This document shows positions 43,439 to 52,680 of a stretch of 64,000 nucleotides of DNA, in pieces. The stretch spans positions 62,001 to 126,000 of the forward strand of contig NZ_BNBV01000017.1 in the NCBI RefSeq assembly GCF_014656135.1. Reading direction: 5' to 3'. The notes beneath the pieces were generated by a model. It worked only from the letters and a program-made list of their open reading frames with translations, was not told where the DNA came from and did no database searches. The position numbers were made by a program, and so were the translations under genes. Numbering within the stretch: the stretch's first letter is position 1; each line of letters begins with the position of its first letter. This DNA is from Streptomyces thermodiastaticus (GTDB taxonomy: Bacteria > Actinomycetota > Actinomycetes > Streptomycetales > Streptomycetaceae).

Positions 43439-43801
43439 TCAGGGAAAGCGGTCGATGTTCTGCTCGACCCAGCTGCGCAGGTGCGCCAGGGGAACGCAGG
43501 CGTCCGCACCGAGTTCGGTGAGGCTGTACTCGACACGAGGCGGGACCTCGGCGAAGACCTCACGATGGACGAGACCGTGCTCCTCCAGGCGCCGCAGCGT
43601 CTGGGTGAGCACCTTCGGGCTCACTCCCTGCAGACGCGCGCGCAGCGCCCCGAACCGCTGCGGCCCGTCCTCCAGGGCGCCGAGCGTGAGCGCGCTCCAC
43701 TTGTTGGCGAGCAGGTCGAGCATCTCGCGGCAGGGGCAGGCCGCGAGGTAGACGCTCTTCCGGTCGTCGCAGGCGCCGGCGGGCGCGGAGGAAGTCGCCA
43801 T
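43439..43801 (-). CDS. HxlR family transcriptional regulator
   Basis: 120 residues, winged HTH. The hallmark CPCREMLDLLANKWSALTLGAL (residues 22-43) includes two Cys that in some HxlR members sense aldehydes or disulfide stress. VSPKVLTQTLRRLEEHGLV is the recognition region, and VEYSLTELG the wing. Divergent from the zinc-type alcohol dehydrogenase/quinone reductase, the classic pairing in which the regulator controls detoxification of reactive electrophiles. The ATG is at 43801. Confidence 0.9.
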   Translation of the reverse strand: MATSSAPAGACDDRKSVYLAACPCREMLDLLANKWSALTLGALEDGPQRFGALRARLQGVSPKVLTQTLRRLEEHGLVHREVFAEVPPRVEYSLTELGADACVPLAHLRSWVEQNIDRFP

Positions 43802-43809
43802 GCGGTCAT

Positions 43810-43853
43810 GGTATCCGTCGGGTACCAATGGTCCTTGCGGGTAACCGGTATCC
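43810..43853. promoter_or_regulatory. Repeated GGTANCC elements in the HxlR/oxidoreductase divergent promoter
   Basis: GGTATCC (43810), GGTACC (43821), GGTAACC (43840) and GGTATCC (43847) occur within 44 bases. They may form the HxlR operator. Confidence 0.5.
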
Positions 43854-43906
43854 GATGCGTACGGTTCCTGCGTCCCTCGGCATCCACAGCACTGCGAGGA
43901 GCATCC

Positions 43907-44944
43907 ATGACCGACATCCCCAGGACGATGCCCGCCGTCGCCTACCGCAAGAGCCTTCCGATCGAGGATCCCGAGAGCCTCGTCGACCTCGAACTGCCCG
44001 TGCCCCGGCCCGGCCCCCGGGACGTCCTGGTCCGCGTCGAGGCCGTGGCCGTCAACCCGGTGGACTACAAGATCCGCAAGAACGCCGACCCGGGCGGTGA
44101 GCCCCGCGTGCTCGGCTGGGACGCCTCCGGTGTCGTCGTCGCCGCCGGCGACGAGGTCACGCTGTTCTCCGAGGGCGACGAGGTGTACTACGCCGGAGAT
44201 CTGAACCGGCCCGGTGCCGACTCCCGGTACCACGTGGTCGACGAACGGCTGGTGGCCCGCAAACCGGCCTCCCTGTCCTTCACCGAGGCCGCGGCGCTTC
44301 CGCTGACCGCGCTCACCGCCTGGGAGGGCCTCTTCGAGCGGCTCGGCCTGCACACCGGCGCCCTGGAACAGACCGGCGCCCTGCTGATCACGGCCGCCGC
44401 GGGCGGCGTCGGCTCCATGACCGCCCAGCTGGCGCGAGCCCTGACCAGCCTGACCGTGATCGGCACCGCATCGCGCCCCGAGACCGAGGAATTCGCCCGC
44501 CGGATGGGGGTGCGGTACGTCGTCGACCACCACAAGCCGCTCGCCCCGCAGCTCGCCGAGGTGGCACCCGGCGGTCTGGACTACGTCTTCTCCACCACCG
44601 GCACCGACCGCAACATGGCCGCCTACGCCGAAGCGCTGAAGCCCTTCGGGCGCATCGTCGCCATCGACGACTTCGACTCCCTGCCGGTCGGCCTGCTCAA
44701 ACCGAAGAGCATCTCCTTCCACTGGGAGTTCATGTTCACCCGCTCCATGTTCCGCACGGCCGACCAGGCGGTGCAGCATCACATCCTCACCCAGGTCGCC
44801 CGTCTGGCCGACGCCGGCATCCTCACCACCACCGCCACGCGCGACCTCGGCCCGGTCACCGCGGCCAGCCTGCGCGAGGCACACCGCATCCAGGAGTCCG
44901 GCACCGCCATCGGCAAGACCACCCTCACCGGATTCGCCGAGTGA
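43907..44944 (+). CDS. Zinc-independent MDR-family quinone oxidoreductase/alcohol dehydrogenase-like protein
   Basis: 345 residues of the medium-chain dehydrogenase/reductase superfamily. The GroES-like N-terminal domain has VAVNPVDYKIRKNA and GWDASGVV, and the NADPH Rossmann loop is ITAAAGGVGSMTAQLAR (around 160). The Cys and His zinc ligands of alcohol dehydrogenases are missing, which points to a quinone oxidoreductase (zeta-crystallin or YhdH type). FHWEFMFTRSMF near 270 is typical of the zinc-binding-ADH-like bacterial subgroup. Divergent from the HxlR gene across 105 bases. Confidence 0.88.
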   Translation: MTDIPRTMPAVAYRKSLPIEDPESLVDLELPVPRPGPRDVLVRVEAVAVNPVDYKIRKNADPGGEPRVLGWDASGVVVAAGDEVTLFSEGDEVYYAGDLNRPGADSRYHVVDERLVARKPASLSFTEAAALPLTALTAWEGLFERLGLHTGALEQTGALLITAAAGGVGSMTAQLARALTSLTVIGTASRPETEEFARRMGVRYVVDHHKPLAPQLAEVAPGGLDYVFSTTGTDRNMAAYAEALKPFGRIVAIDDFDSLPVGLLKPKSISFHWEFMFTRSMFRTADQAVQHHILTQVARLADAGILTTTATRDLGPVTAASLREAHRIQESGTAIGKTTLTGFAE

Positions 44945-45032
44945 GCCTCCGCCCGCCGGTGGCTCCGAGCGATGCGGCACGGCGGCACGCCGTGACGAAG
45001 CCGCCGCCCCCCGCCGTGGCGTGCGTGCCCGC

Positions 45033-45959
45033 TCATGTGGAGGTGCCGGCCGGCTCGGTGCGGGACACCCGACGGTGGGCGTCCCGCCACCGGCCGGGCG
45101 GGAGACCGTGGGCACGGCGGAAGGCAGTGGCGAACGCGAACTGGTTGCCGTAACCGACCTGGGCGGCGACAGCGGCGAGGGTGGCGTCGGTGCGCAGCAG
45201 CAGGTCCTCGGCGTGCCCCATCCTGAGCCCGGTCAGATAGGCGCCCGGGCTCTGCCCGACGACCTCCTTGAAGGAGGCGCTGAAACCGGCCCGGGACATG
45301 CCCGCGGTCCGCGCCATGGTCTCCACCGTCCACGGGTGCTCCGGCCGTTCATGGACGGCCTGGATCACCCGTGCGAGACCGGGATGCCCCAGGGCCCGGT
45401 ACCAGCCCGGCGCCCGGTCCTCGTCCAGCTGCCACCAGGCGCGCAGCGCGTAGACCAGGTTGAGGTCCAGCAGCCGGTCCAGCAGCACCTGCTGCCCCGT
45501 CCGCGTCCCGTCCGCCTCCGCTGCCAGCAGACCGATCGCACCGCGGTGCGAGGCGCTCTGGGCGTGGGCCGGGACGCGGACGACGCGGGGCAGCGAGTCC
45601 AGCAGGTCCCTGCCGACGCTGCCCTGGAGCACATACGCGCCGCACAGCACATGGGCGGCCTCGCCCGGCCCCTGGTCGCTGCCCCGCCGGCGGGCCTCGG
45701 TGATGGTCTCGCTGCTCGCGCCGGCCTCGCTGACGATCCGGTACGGCTCCCCGGCCTTGACGAGGACGACGTCGCCGGCGGCGAGCCGGAGCGGTTCCTG
45801 CCCGGCGGTGGTGAGCCAGGCGGAGCCGTCGAGGAGGATGTGCGCGGTCAGGGGACGCAGCCCGGTGAACGCCAGACCCCAAGGGGCGACACGCCGCAGT
45901 GAGGAGAACACGGCACCGCGTGCCCGGGCCCGGGTGAGCTGATAGCTGAGCACATCCAT
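45033..45959 (-). CDS. AraC family regulator with cupin sensor domain
   Basis: 308 residues from the ATG at 45959. The AraC_binding/cupin-like N-terminus (LLDGSAWLTTAGQEPLRLAAGDVVLVKAGEPYRI) is the ligand domain, and the last 100 residues carry the double HTH (VETMARTAGMSRAGFSASF and LAAVAAQVGYGNQFAFATAF). It faces the NmrA-like oxidoreductase gene across 107 bases, so it probably regulates it. A similar AraC regulator occurs at 58030-58944 in front of a metallo-hydrolase; the two share layout but differ in detail. Confidence 0.9.
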   Translation of the reverse strand: MDVLSYQLTRARARGAVFSSLRRVAPWGLAFTGLRPLTAHILLDGSAWLTTAGQEPLRLAAGDVVLVKAGEPYRIVSEAGASSETITEARRRGSDQGPGEAAHVLCGAYVLQGSVGRDLLDSLPRVVRVPAHAQSASHRGAIGLLAAEADGTRTGQQVLLDRLLDLNLVYALRAWWQLDEDRAPGWYRALGHPGLARVIQAVHERPEHPWTVETMARTAGMSRAGFSASFKEVVGQSPGAYLTGLRMGHAEDLLLRTDATLAAVAAQVGYGNQFAFATAFRRAHGLPPGRWRDAHRRVSRTEPAGTST

Positions 45960-46066
45960 CTCGTCAGGGTAGGGCCTGCCGTGCGGACCGAGCCCTGGAC
46001 GATGGCGAATAGGTCCTGTCCGAACGCTCATCGATTCTCGGCGCCTCCCCTCCTAGTGTCGACGGC

Positions 46067-46903
46067 ATGGCACGTTTTGTGATTCTCGGCGGCAGCGGAA
46101 AAGTCGGCCGGCGTCTCACCCGGACGCTGGAGCGGCACGGACACCAGGCGGTGCCGGCCGGGCGGCGTTCGGTCTGCCGGTTCGACTGGCAGGACACCTC
46201 GACCTGGCGGCAGACGGTCACGGGAGCGGACGGGGTGTTCGTCGTCGGCCCCGGATCCGCGCGCGACTGGAGCGACGCGCTGGCCGCCTTTCTCGACGTC
46301 GCCGCGGCGGAAGGGGTAGGACACGCGGTCCTGCTGTCGGCACGGGCCGTGGAGTTCCTTCCCGGCGGCGCGGTCGGCCTCGCCGAGCGGGCACTGGAGG
46401 CGGGACCGGTCCCGTGGACGGTGCTGCGCCCCACGCACTTCGCCCAGAATTTCACCGAGGCGATGTTCGTCCCGGTCGACGGGGTGATCAGCGCGCCGGT
46501 GGACGCGGGAGCCGTGCCGTTCGTCGACGTGCTCGACATCGCCGAGGTCGCCGCGAGGGTGCTGGCCGACCGGACGTTCACCGGAGAGAGGATCGCCTTG
46601 TCGGGCCCGGCCGCGCTGACCTTCGCACAGGCGGCGGACGCACTGACGGCCGCTTCCGGTGTCCCGGTCCGTTTCCGGCCCGAGGAACCGGAGGCGCACG
46701 CGGCCCGGCTGCGGGCGGCCGGCACACCCGAGGGATATGTGCGGTGGCGGATGGCGATGCTGGACGCCGTCCGCACCGGAGCCGACGCCTACCTCTCCGA
46801 CGGCGTCACACAGGTCCTGGGACGCCCGGCCACCGGCTTCGCGGCCTGGGCCGCCCGCGAGGTGCCCGACGCGGCATGGGCGGCACACCGGCCCGAGCGG
46901 TGA
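46067..46903 (+). CDS. NAD(P)-binding NmrA-like oxidoreductase/sensor
   Basis: 278 residues of the atypical SDR family. FVILGGSGKVGRRL at 4-17 is the dinucleotide loop (GGxGxxG). TVLRPTHFAQNF near 123 is characteristic of NmrA/ergot alkaloid type proteins. VDVLDIAEVAARVLAD and the C-terminal helix pattern also fit. The Tyr-x3-Lys catalytic pair of classical SDRs is absent, so it may sense or use NADPH in another way. Divergent from the AraC gene. Confidence 0.82.
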   Translation: MARFVILGGSGKVGRRLTRTLERHGHQAVPAGRRSVCRFDWQDTSTWRQTVTGADGVFVVGPGSARDWSDALAAFLDVAAAEGVGHAVLLSARAVEFLPGGAVGLAERALEAGPVPWTVLRPTHFAQNFTEAMFVPVDGVISAPVDAGAVPFVDVLDIAEVAARVLADRTFTGERIALSGPAALTFAQAADALTAASGVPVRFRPEEPEAHAARLRAAGTPEGYVRWRMAMLDAVRTGADAYLSDGVTQVLGRPATGFAAWAAREVPDAAWAAHRPER

Positions 46904-46930
46904 GACGTCCGGCCGGCCCGGCCGGGCGGA

Positions 46931-48130
46931 TCAGAAGGCGTACCGGATGCGCAGCCAGGGCGCATGCGCGGCGATCAGCCGGCGCACCTCCTCCACGGCC
47001 TCGCCCTTGACGCGGTTGCGGTAGCGGACGTTGACCGCACCGTTCTGCGAGCGTTTGGCCTGCTGGATGTCCGGGCGCCACAGCACCTCCTCCGCCGTGG
47101 GATGCCAGCCGAGATTGACCTCGTGCAGGCCCCGGTTGTGGGTCAGCATGATCACCTCGGCGGCGGCCTGGCGTTTGACCTGCTCCGGCAGCACGTCGTC
47201 CAGGTGCCGGAGCAGCTCGGCCCACGCCGCGCGCCAGCCGGGACGCAGCACGACGGGGGAGAGGTTGAAGTGGACCTCGTATCCCGCGTCCAGGAAGTCG
47301 GCGGCGGCCGCGATGCGCTCGGCGACCGGCGAGGTGCGCAGGTCGAGCAGGCGTGCGTCCTGAGGGGGCATGAGGGAGAACCGGATGCGGGTGCGGCCGC
47401 CCGGGTCGTAGCCCAGCAGGTCGGGGTTGACGAACTTGGTGGCGAAGGACGCCTTGGCCGTGGGCCAGTGCCGGAAGGCGTGCACCAGATCCGCGGTGTT
47501 GTCGCAGATCAGGGCGTCCACCGAGCAGTCGCCGTTCTCCCCGATGTCGTACACCCACGCCGTGTCGTCGCACTGGTTGGGCTCCGGCTTGGTGCCCTGG
47601 CGTGCGATGTGCCGGCCCAGGTAGCCGATGATCCGGTCGATGTTGGTGAAGACGGTGATGGGGTTGGCGTACCCCTTGCGGCGCGGCACGTAGCAGTAGG
47701 CGCAGGACAGCGCGCACCCGTTGGACGGGCCCGGGGCGATCCAGTCCGCGGACCGGCCGTTGGGACGTGCGGTGAGGTTCTTCCGCACCCCGAGCACCAG
47801 GGTCTCGCCCTTGATGCGCACCCAGCGCTCCACATTGCCCTCGTTGCCGTGCAGGCCGGGGATCCCCCAGTGCGAGGGGACCTCGGTCACCTGTGCGTCC
47901 GGGAAACGCCGCAGGATCTGCCGGCCGCGCGGCGACGCGGCGGCGGCCGGTTCGGCGTAGATGTGCCGCACGGGCAGCAGCCGCCGGGCCGTGTCGCTGT
48001 CACGGAACGTGTCGCCGGGCGCATGGTCCGTGGCGGGGGTGGGGGCACCCTGCTGGTCCGGCGCGTGCAGCGCCTCCAGGCCGAACAGGGCGTCGGAGCC
48101 GTCGGCCGGTGCGGCGGACCGTCGGGTCAT
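46931..48130 (-). CDS. Spore photoproduct lyase-like radical SAM protein
   Basis: 399 residues. The radical SAM cluster motif is CALSCAYC (Cys139, Cys143, Cys146). The surrounding ASNGCALSC-type pattern and VRHIYAEPAA, RRFPDAQVTEVPSH near the N-terminus resemble SplB, which repairs spore thymine dimers. Actinobacterial homologues have a longer N-terminus and their function is not established. Endospores are absent in Streptomyces, so a role in repair of DNA in aerial spores or some other radical reaction is open. The ATG overlaps the stop of a small upstream frame. Confidence 0.8.
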   Translation of the reverse strand: MTRRSAAPADGSDALFGLEALHAPDQQGAPTPATDHAPGDTFRDSDTARRLLPVRHIYAEPAAAASPRGRQILRRFPDAQVTEVPSHWGIPGLHGNEGNVERWVRIKGETLVLGVRKNLTARPNGRSADWIAPGPSNGCALSCAYCYVPRRKGYANPITVFTNIDRIIGYLGRHIARQGTKPEPNQCDDTAWVYDIGENGDCSVDALICDNTADLVHAFRHWPTAKASFATKFVNPDLLGYDPGGRTRIRFSLMPPQDARLLDLRTSPVAERIAAAADFLDAGYEVHFNLSPVVLRPGWRAAWAELLRHLDDVLPEQVKRQAAAEVIMLTHNRGLHEVNLGWHPTAEEVLWRPDIQQAKRSQNGAVNVRYRNRVKGEAVEEVRRLIAAHAPWLRIRYAF

Positions 48131-48433
48131 GAGGGCTCCGGAGGAAGGAGACGGCGGGGACGGGCGGGTGCCGGTTCAGGACGGTGACCGACCCGGATCT
48201 CCTCCCACTGTAGGCACGTCGTGCCGGACACCACGAAACCCGGCAGGTGCCCCGCCTCCGGTGACACCCGCCGACACCTGCCCCCGCCCCGGCGGGTGGA
48301 CGGCACCCGCGGGCACATGTGCCGCCCACCCTCGAAGGTCTCCCCGGCGCACCCGGGGCACACCAGGCCGTGGAGCACGACGCGGGTGCCCGCACACGCC
48401 CTGCGGCGGCACCCGCGTGTGCCGGCGAACGGA
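48131..48433. other. 303-base region with a possible small zinc-ribbon-like ORF
   Basis: On the minus strand a frame containing VLHGLVCPGCAGETF, then HMCPR, ends at 48127 and overlaps the radical SAM start as ATGA. It could be a small coupled gene of 80-90 codons. No clear start codon or family was recognised. Confidence 0.3.
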
Positions 48434-49252
48434 TCAGCGCTTGATGCCCACGCCCGCCCACAGGCTGACCTCGGCGTCCGTGGGCTCCGGGCCCTCGTCG
48501 GCGCGGGTGTCCGGCCGCCAGCGGTGACCCAGGCAGACACCCGGGTCGATCAGTTCGAGCCCGTCGAAGAACCGCGCCACGTCCTTCTGCGCACGGAGCT
48601 GCACCGGAGTGCCGCCATCGGTGTAGATCGCGGTGACCTTGTCCCAGGTGTCCGGGTCGAAATCAGGTGTGCAGTGGCTCAGGGCGAGGGCGCTGCCCGC
48701 GGGGAACGGGGCGAGGAGCCGGGCGACGATGCCGTACGGGTCCTGCTCGTCGGTGATGAAGTGCATCAGCGCGTTCAGGGACAGCGCGACAGGGCGGCCG
48801 AAGTCCAGGACCCCCGACGCCTCCACGGCCTCCAGCAGCGCCTCGGGCTCGTTGACGTCGGCCTCGATGTACGTGGTGCGCCCCTGTGGCGTGCTGCGCA
48901 TCAGGCGCTCGGCGTACTTGAGGACCAGCGGATCGTTGTCGGCGTAGACGATCCGGGCCTCGGGCGCCACGGCCTGGGCGACCTGGTGCAGGTTCGGCTC
49001 GGTCGGGATGCCGGTGCCGATGTCCAGCCACTGCCGGATGCCGTACTCCTGGGCCAGGACCCGGGTGGCCCGGTGCATGAACGCACGGTTCTCACGGGCG
49101 CACACGAAGATGCCGGGATAGGCGTCCGCGACGGCGGCGGCTGCCTGCTTGTCGACTTCGAAGTGGTCCTTGCCACCGAGGTAGTAGTCGTACATCCGGG
49201 CCGAGTGCGGCCGGCTCGTGTCGAGATCCCGGCCGGCCTGGCTGTTGGTCAT
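48434..49252 (-). CDS. SAM-dependent methyltransferase of the DUF574/SAV2177 group
   Basis: 272 residues, full length. The actinobacterial DUF574 pattern is clear: ARMYDYYLGGKDHFEVDK (18-35), QWLDIGTGIPTEPNLHQVA (motif I), IVYADNDPLVLKYAE and the C-terminal half with VALSLNALMHFI. Genes of this class accompany DUF397 and XRE/DUF5753 genes in Streptomyces, as they do here (minus-strand neighbours upstream at 49334 and 49576), and their substrate is unknown. An 81-base gap separates it from the DUF397 gene. Confidence 0.92.
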   Translation of the reverse strand: MTNSQAGRDLDTSRPHSARMYDYYLGGKDHFEVDKQAAAAVADAYPGIFVCARENRAFMHRATRVLAQEYGIRQWLDIGTGIPTEPNLHQVAQAVAPEARIVYADNDPLVLKYAERLMRSTPQGRTTYIEADVNEPEALLEAVEASGVLDFGRPVALSLNALMHFITDEQDPYGIVARLLAPFPAGSALALSHCTPDFDPDTWDKVTAIYTDGGTPVQLRAQKDVARFFDGLELIDPGVCLGHRWRPDTRADEGPEPTDAEVSLWAGVGIKR

Positions 49253-49333
49253 GCTGTCCCCTTCGAAGGTGTTGAACTGTGTGCCCGCAGGCCGGGAGCG
49301 GGACCGGTCAGGTCCGCCCGGCTGCCGTCGGTG

Positions 49334-49579
49334 TCACCCGGCCGTGAGATGGTCGGCCAGTCCCTGTTTGACCCCGCGGACGAAGGCGGTGATCTCTTCG
49401 GGTGTGTAGATCAGCGCGGGTCCGGTGGGATCGGTCGACTGCCGCACGGCCACACGGCCGTCGGCGAGCTGCTTCGTCTCCACGCACTGACCGCCGTTGG
49501 GGCCGCTCCAGGGCCGCTCCCAGCCCTGCTCCCCGAGATCGGAGGCGGGCATGCCGTTGTAGACGCGTACGTCGGTCAT
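49334..49579 (-). CDS. DUF397 domain protein
   Basis: 81 residues with the DUF397 pattern: WERPWSGPNGGQCVETKQLADGRVAVRQSTDPTGPAL contains the expected W-x-x-S ... CVE and R(D/Q)S segments. DUF397 proteins in Streptomyces pair with an XRE regulator encoded just upstream (BldB/WhiJ-type systems), where they are thought to antagonise or adjust it. The ATG overlaps the XRE stop (49576-49579). The small size and the conserved pairing make the call secure. Confidence 0.92.
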   Translation of the reverse strand: MTDVRVYNGMPASDLGEQGWERPWSGPNGGQCVETKQLADGRVAVRQSTDPTGPALIYTPEEITAFVRGVKQGLADHLTAG

Positions 49580-50448
49580 GAGTACTCCTTGCGCATGCGG
49601 GTCAAGATCGCCTTGCTCTCCTGGGACGACGTCAGCAGTGCCATGCGGGAGTGCGCCTCGAGGTGAGCGACCACGTCCGCGCGATCGTCCAGGTAGACGG
49701 AAGCGGTCAGGAGTTCGCTGTAGACGATGTCGGGCAGCTCCGGCTCCTCGAACCGGAAGTAGGTGAAGGGCGCACACGCCCCGACGTGCGCGCCCGCCGA
49801 GAACGGAACGATGTCGAGGCTGACGTGATCGAGTTCACTCGCCTCCAGGAGCCGGTCGATCTGCTCGCGCATCACATCCGGACCGCCCACCGCCCGGTGC
49901 AGCACGGCTTCCTCCATGACCACCCACAGCGTGGGCGCGTCCGTTCTCTCCAGCAGGCTCTGGCGGCGCAGCCGCAGTTCCACGCGGCGCTCCAGCTCCT
50001 CCTCGCTGTCGTTGGGGAAGCCGCCGCGCAGCACACACCGCGCATAGTCGCGGGTCTGCAGAAGTCCCGTGACATAGTGCGGTTCATAGGTGCGCAGGGT
50101 CTTGGCGCCCGTCTCCAGGCTCACATAAGCGGTGAACCAGCTGGGGACGACATCTCGGTAGGCGTGCCACCAACCGGGCTTGTTCGCCCTTTCCGCCATG
50201 GCGACGAATTCGTCGATCTCCTGCTGATCCGCGCCATAGGTCTGCAGAAGCTTCTCGACATACAGAGGCTTCAGCGCGACCTCGGCCTTCTCCAGCCGGC
50301 GGATCGTCAGAGGCGTCACGCGCAGTGCCTTTGCGGCCTCCTCCAAGGAGGCGCCCACGTTCTGCCGCATGTCCTGCAATCTGCGGCCGAGGATCATGCG
50401 CAGAACCGTGGGCGCGCTGGTGCCGGAGCCGGAACGGGCCTCACTCAC
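49576..50448 (-). CDS. XRE family regulator with DUF5753 domain
   Basis: 290 residues. The helix-turn-helix at about 30-75 reads LEEAAKALRVTPLTIRRLEKA. The C-terminal DUF5753 region includes TYEPHYVTGLLQTRDYARCVL and FTYFRFEEPELPDIVYSELL. It is the WhiJ-like partner of the DUF397 protein, with a start codon at 50448. Such sets modulate development or stress in Streptomyces; the target of this copy is unknown. Confidence 0.92.
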   Translation of the reverse strand: MSEARSGSGTSAPTVLRMILGRRLQDMRQNVGASLEEAAKALRVTPLTIRRLEKAEVALKPLYVEKLLQTYGADQQEIDEFVAMAERANKPGWWHAYRDVVPSWFTAYVSLETGAKTLRTYEPHYVTGLLQTRDYARCVLRGGFPNDSEEELERRVELRLRRQSLLERTDAPTLWVVMEEAVLHRAVGGPDVMREQIDRLLEASELDHVSLDIVPFSAGAHVGACAPFTYFRFEEPELPDIVYSELLTASVYLDDRADVVAHLEAHSRMALLTSSQESKAILTRMRKEYS

Positions 50449-50762
50449 GCCCTACCTCCTGATGATCTGTCACCAGGCTGATTCTGGCAGCCAGTTGATG
50501 AACACGCTAGAGCGATACCGTCGCGCTGAAAATATCAGGGAGCTGGTTGCAGCATGAACGCGGTCGCGAGCATAGTTGACCTGTGAGCACTCGCGCCCAC
50601 ATCTGTGATGGGTGGGTCATCAACTCCGTGCAAAATGCACGAGGTTGACGATCCGGACGGCTCCACACCGCGCGGGCCGACCCCCGTGCGCGCCGCTCCC
50701 CATCCGGGCCGACAGCCTCCCGCCCCTGTCACCGCGCACCGTCTCCCTTGGAAGGCGACACC
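50449..50762. other. 314-base divergent intergenic region
   Basis: It lies between the XRE gene and an ATP-binding protein gene. A small palindrome CGTGCAAAATGCACG is at 50627-50641, and GAAAATATCAGG near 50528 is AT-richer than average. No gene. Confidence 0.35.
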
Positions 50763-51206
50763 TTGATCCCCCACGCGACCACCGCCCAGGCCTTGGCCAC
50801 CACCGTGCCGGACCGGGAATTCTGGTTCGGTCTTCCCGCTCTGCGCACCCATGTGAAGGCGGCTCGCGACATGGTGCGCGATCAGCTGGTGGCCTGGGAC
50901 GTACCCGGCGACCTCTGCTGCGACGCCGTGCTGCTCGTCTCCGAGCTGACGACGAACGTCGTACGGCACACACGCAGCGGCCACTTCCTGTGCGGCATCG
51001 TCATGACCGGCGGCGAGAGCCTGCACATCGAGGTCCACGACGACGGCGACACACCGCTGCACCCCACCGAGCGCCGGGTCGACCCCGGTGAGGAGCACGG
51101 ACGGGGCCTGTTCCTCGTGCAGCAGATCGCGGACTGCTGGGGATCGGCCCGTTCCACCCGGGCGGGAGGGAACGTCGTGTGGGCGGACCTGGGGACCGGC
51201 CGGTGA
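50763..51206 (+). CDS. HATPase_c anti-sigma-factor-like ATP-binding protein
   Basis: 147 residues from TTG (50763), chosen because GGAAGG is seven bases upstream; another TTG at 50748 is possible. N box SELTTNVVRHT, G1 DDGDTPLHP and G2 EEHGRGLFLVQQIAD are GHKL-ATPase motifs as in SpoIIAB/RsbW. These Streptomyces proteins often pair with SpoIIE phosphatases or anti-sigma antagonists; none is next to this one. Probable function: phosphorylating or sequestering a regulator. Confidence 0.85.
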   Translation: MIPHATTAQALATTVPDREFWFGLPALRTHVKAARDMVRDQLVAWDVPGDLCCDAVLLVSELTTNVVRHTRSGHFLCGIVMTGGESLHIEVHDDGDTPLHPTERRVDPGEEHGRGLFLVQQIADCWGSARSTRAGGNVVWADLGTGR

Positions 51207-51391
51207 GGGGCGGGCCGGTGACCGCCCCGTGCCGCCGCCGGCCCGCTGACCCGGAACACGGCGGGCGCCCGGCTCGCGGTGACCGGCATGCACACCAGGT
51301 CACCGGACGAGCGGACGTCACTGTGTGAACGGTCCGGCACCGTGCGTGTGCGCGGTGCCGGATGTCGAGGTGCCGCACCGCGGCGCGGCGG

Positions 51392-52429
51392 TCAGGACGC
51401 GGCGAGGGTGTCCGCCCCCGCCCAGGTCCCCGCGCCGGGGGAGGGGAAGTGCGGCAGGACCGTCTCGGCCAGCTCGTGCAGCACCTCCTCGACCGGGCGG
51501 TCACCGGGACGGAGGTTGAAGGAGACATGGGCGACACCCAGCTCGCCCATCTGCCGCAGATGCTCCACCAGCGCCTCACGCCCTGTCCGCAGGCCGAGCC
51601 GGATCGGGGTGGCCGGGACGGACGGGGCCTCGGTCAGGTCCAGCTGCATGGGCGTCAGATACGGCTTGGCCGACCCCTGTGTCAGCTCCTGCCACCTGCG
51701 CGTCGCCAGGCGGAGCGCCCCCAGGGGACGGGGATAGTTCAAGGAGGCGTCGGCGTTCTCCGCGATCCACTCCGCGGACTGCTGCGCGTGCCCGGCGACG
51801 GCGATCGGGACGGACGGCCCCGTCGGCTTCGGCAGCACCTCAAGATGACGGTCGGCGCCGAGCCCGAGGCCGGGAAGGCTCATGCCCTCGCCGGCTCGCC
51901 GGTGGGCCCACGCGGCCCGAAGGATCTCCACGCCCTCCCGGAACCGGGCGCCACGGCTGTGGAAGTCCGCACCGAACAGGGGGTACTCCACCGGCCGGTC
52001 CCCGCTGGCCAGACCCAGGACGAACCGGCCGCCGGAGAGGACGTCGACCGTGGCCGCCGCCTTGGCGACCAGCAGCGGCTGCCGCAGCGGCAGCACCACC
52101 GCGGCGGTGCCGAGCACGGTCCGCTCGGTGACGGCCGCGAGATGCCCGAGGTGGGTGAACGTCTCGAAGACGGAACCGGCGTCCCCGAACCGGTCGGGGT
52201 CGTACAGGGGCACGTCCCGCACCCACAGAGCCGCGAAACCCAGCTCGTCGGCGAGCCGGGCCAGGCCGGCGTGGCGGGTCAGGTCCGGGACGCCGAAGGG
52301 GCGTCCGGCGGCCCGGTCGGCACGCAGCCGGGTGCCGCCCCAGTCGTTGTCCAGCGGCAGTTCGAGGCCCAGGGTCGGCAGGGGCGCGCGGCTCACGAGC
52401 CGGTCCAGGGCGGTGGGGGCGGGGGACAT
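51392..52429 (-). CDS. LLM class flavin-dependent oxidoreductase
   Basis: 345 residues with the luciferase-like TIM barrel. LGLELPLDNDWGG, ADELGFAALWVRDVP, VVLPLRQPLLVAKAAATVDVLSGGRFVLGLASGDRP and PIAVAGHAQQSAEWIAENADA match the MsnO8/F420- or FMN-linked LLM family with TIGR03571-like character. Substrate unknown. It is monocistronic, with the AKR gene upstream on the same strand across 251 bases. It may use FMNH2, but there is no flavin reductase nearby. Confidence 0.85.
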   Translation of the reverse strand: MSPAPTALDRLVSRAPLPTLGLELPLDNDWGGTRLRADRAAGRPFGVPDLTRHAGLARLADELGFAALWVRDVPLYDPDRFGDAGSVFETFTHLGHLAAVTERTVLGTAAVVLPLRQPLLVAKAAATVDVLSGGRFVLGLASGDRPVEYPLFGADFHSRGARFREGVEILRAAWAHRRAGEGMSLPGLGLGADRHLEVLPKPTGPSVPIAVAGHAQQSAEWIAENADASLNYPRPLGALRLATRRWQELTQGSAKPYLTPMQLDLTEAPSVPATPIRLGLRTGREALVEHLRQMGELGVAHVSFNLRPGDRPVEEVLHELAETVLPHFPSPGAGTWAGADTLAAS

Positions 52430-52680
52430 GTGCTGTCACACCTTTCGGTGGGGTGTCACCAGGTATGCGGCGCGGTCGTCGGGGCCGCAGGGGGCGTACG
52501 GGGCCGTTCGCCGGGTCGGTCTTGGAGCACGGCGTGAAGGGCGGGGCCCGGCCGCCGGCCGCGGCGTCGTCGCTCGCCGGCGCCTCGCGCCGGTTCGCTG
52601 CCGCGCCGTGCGGCCGCGCGCACCGGACCCCGCTCACCGCGCCGGGGCGCGGGCGCGGCGACGTGATCCGCCGGACGGAC

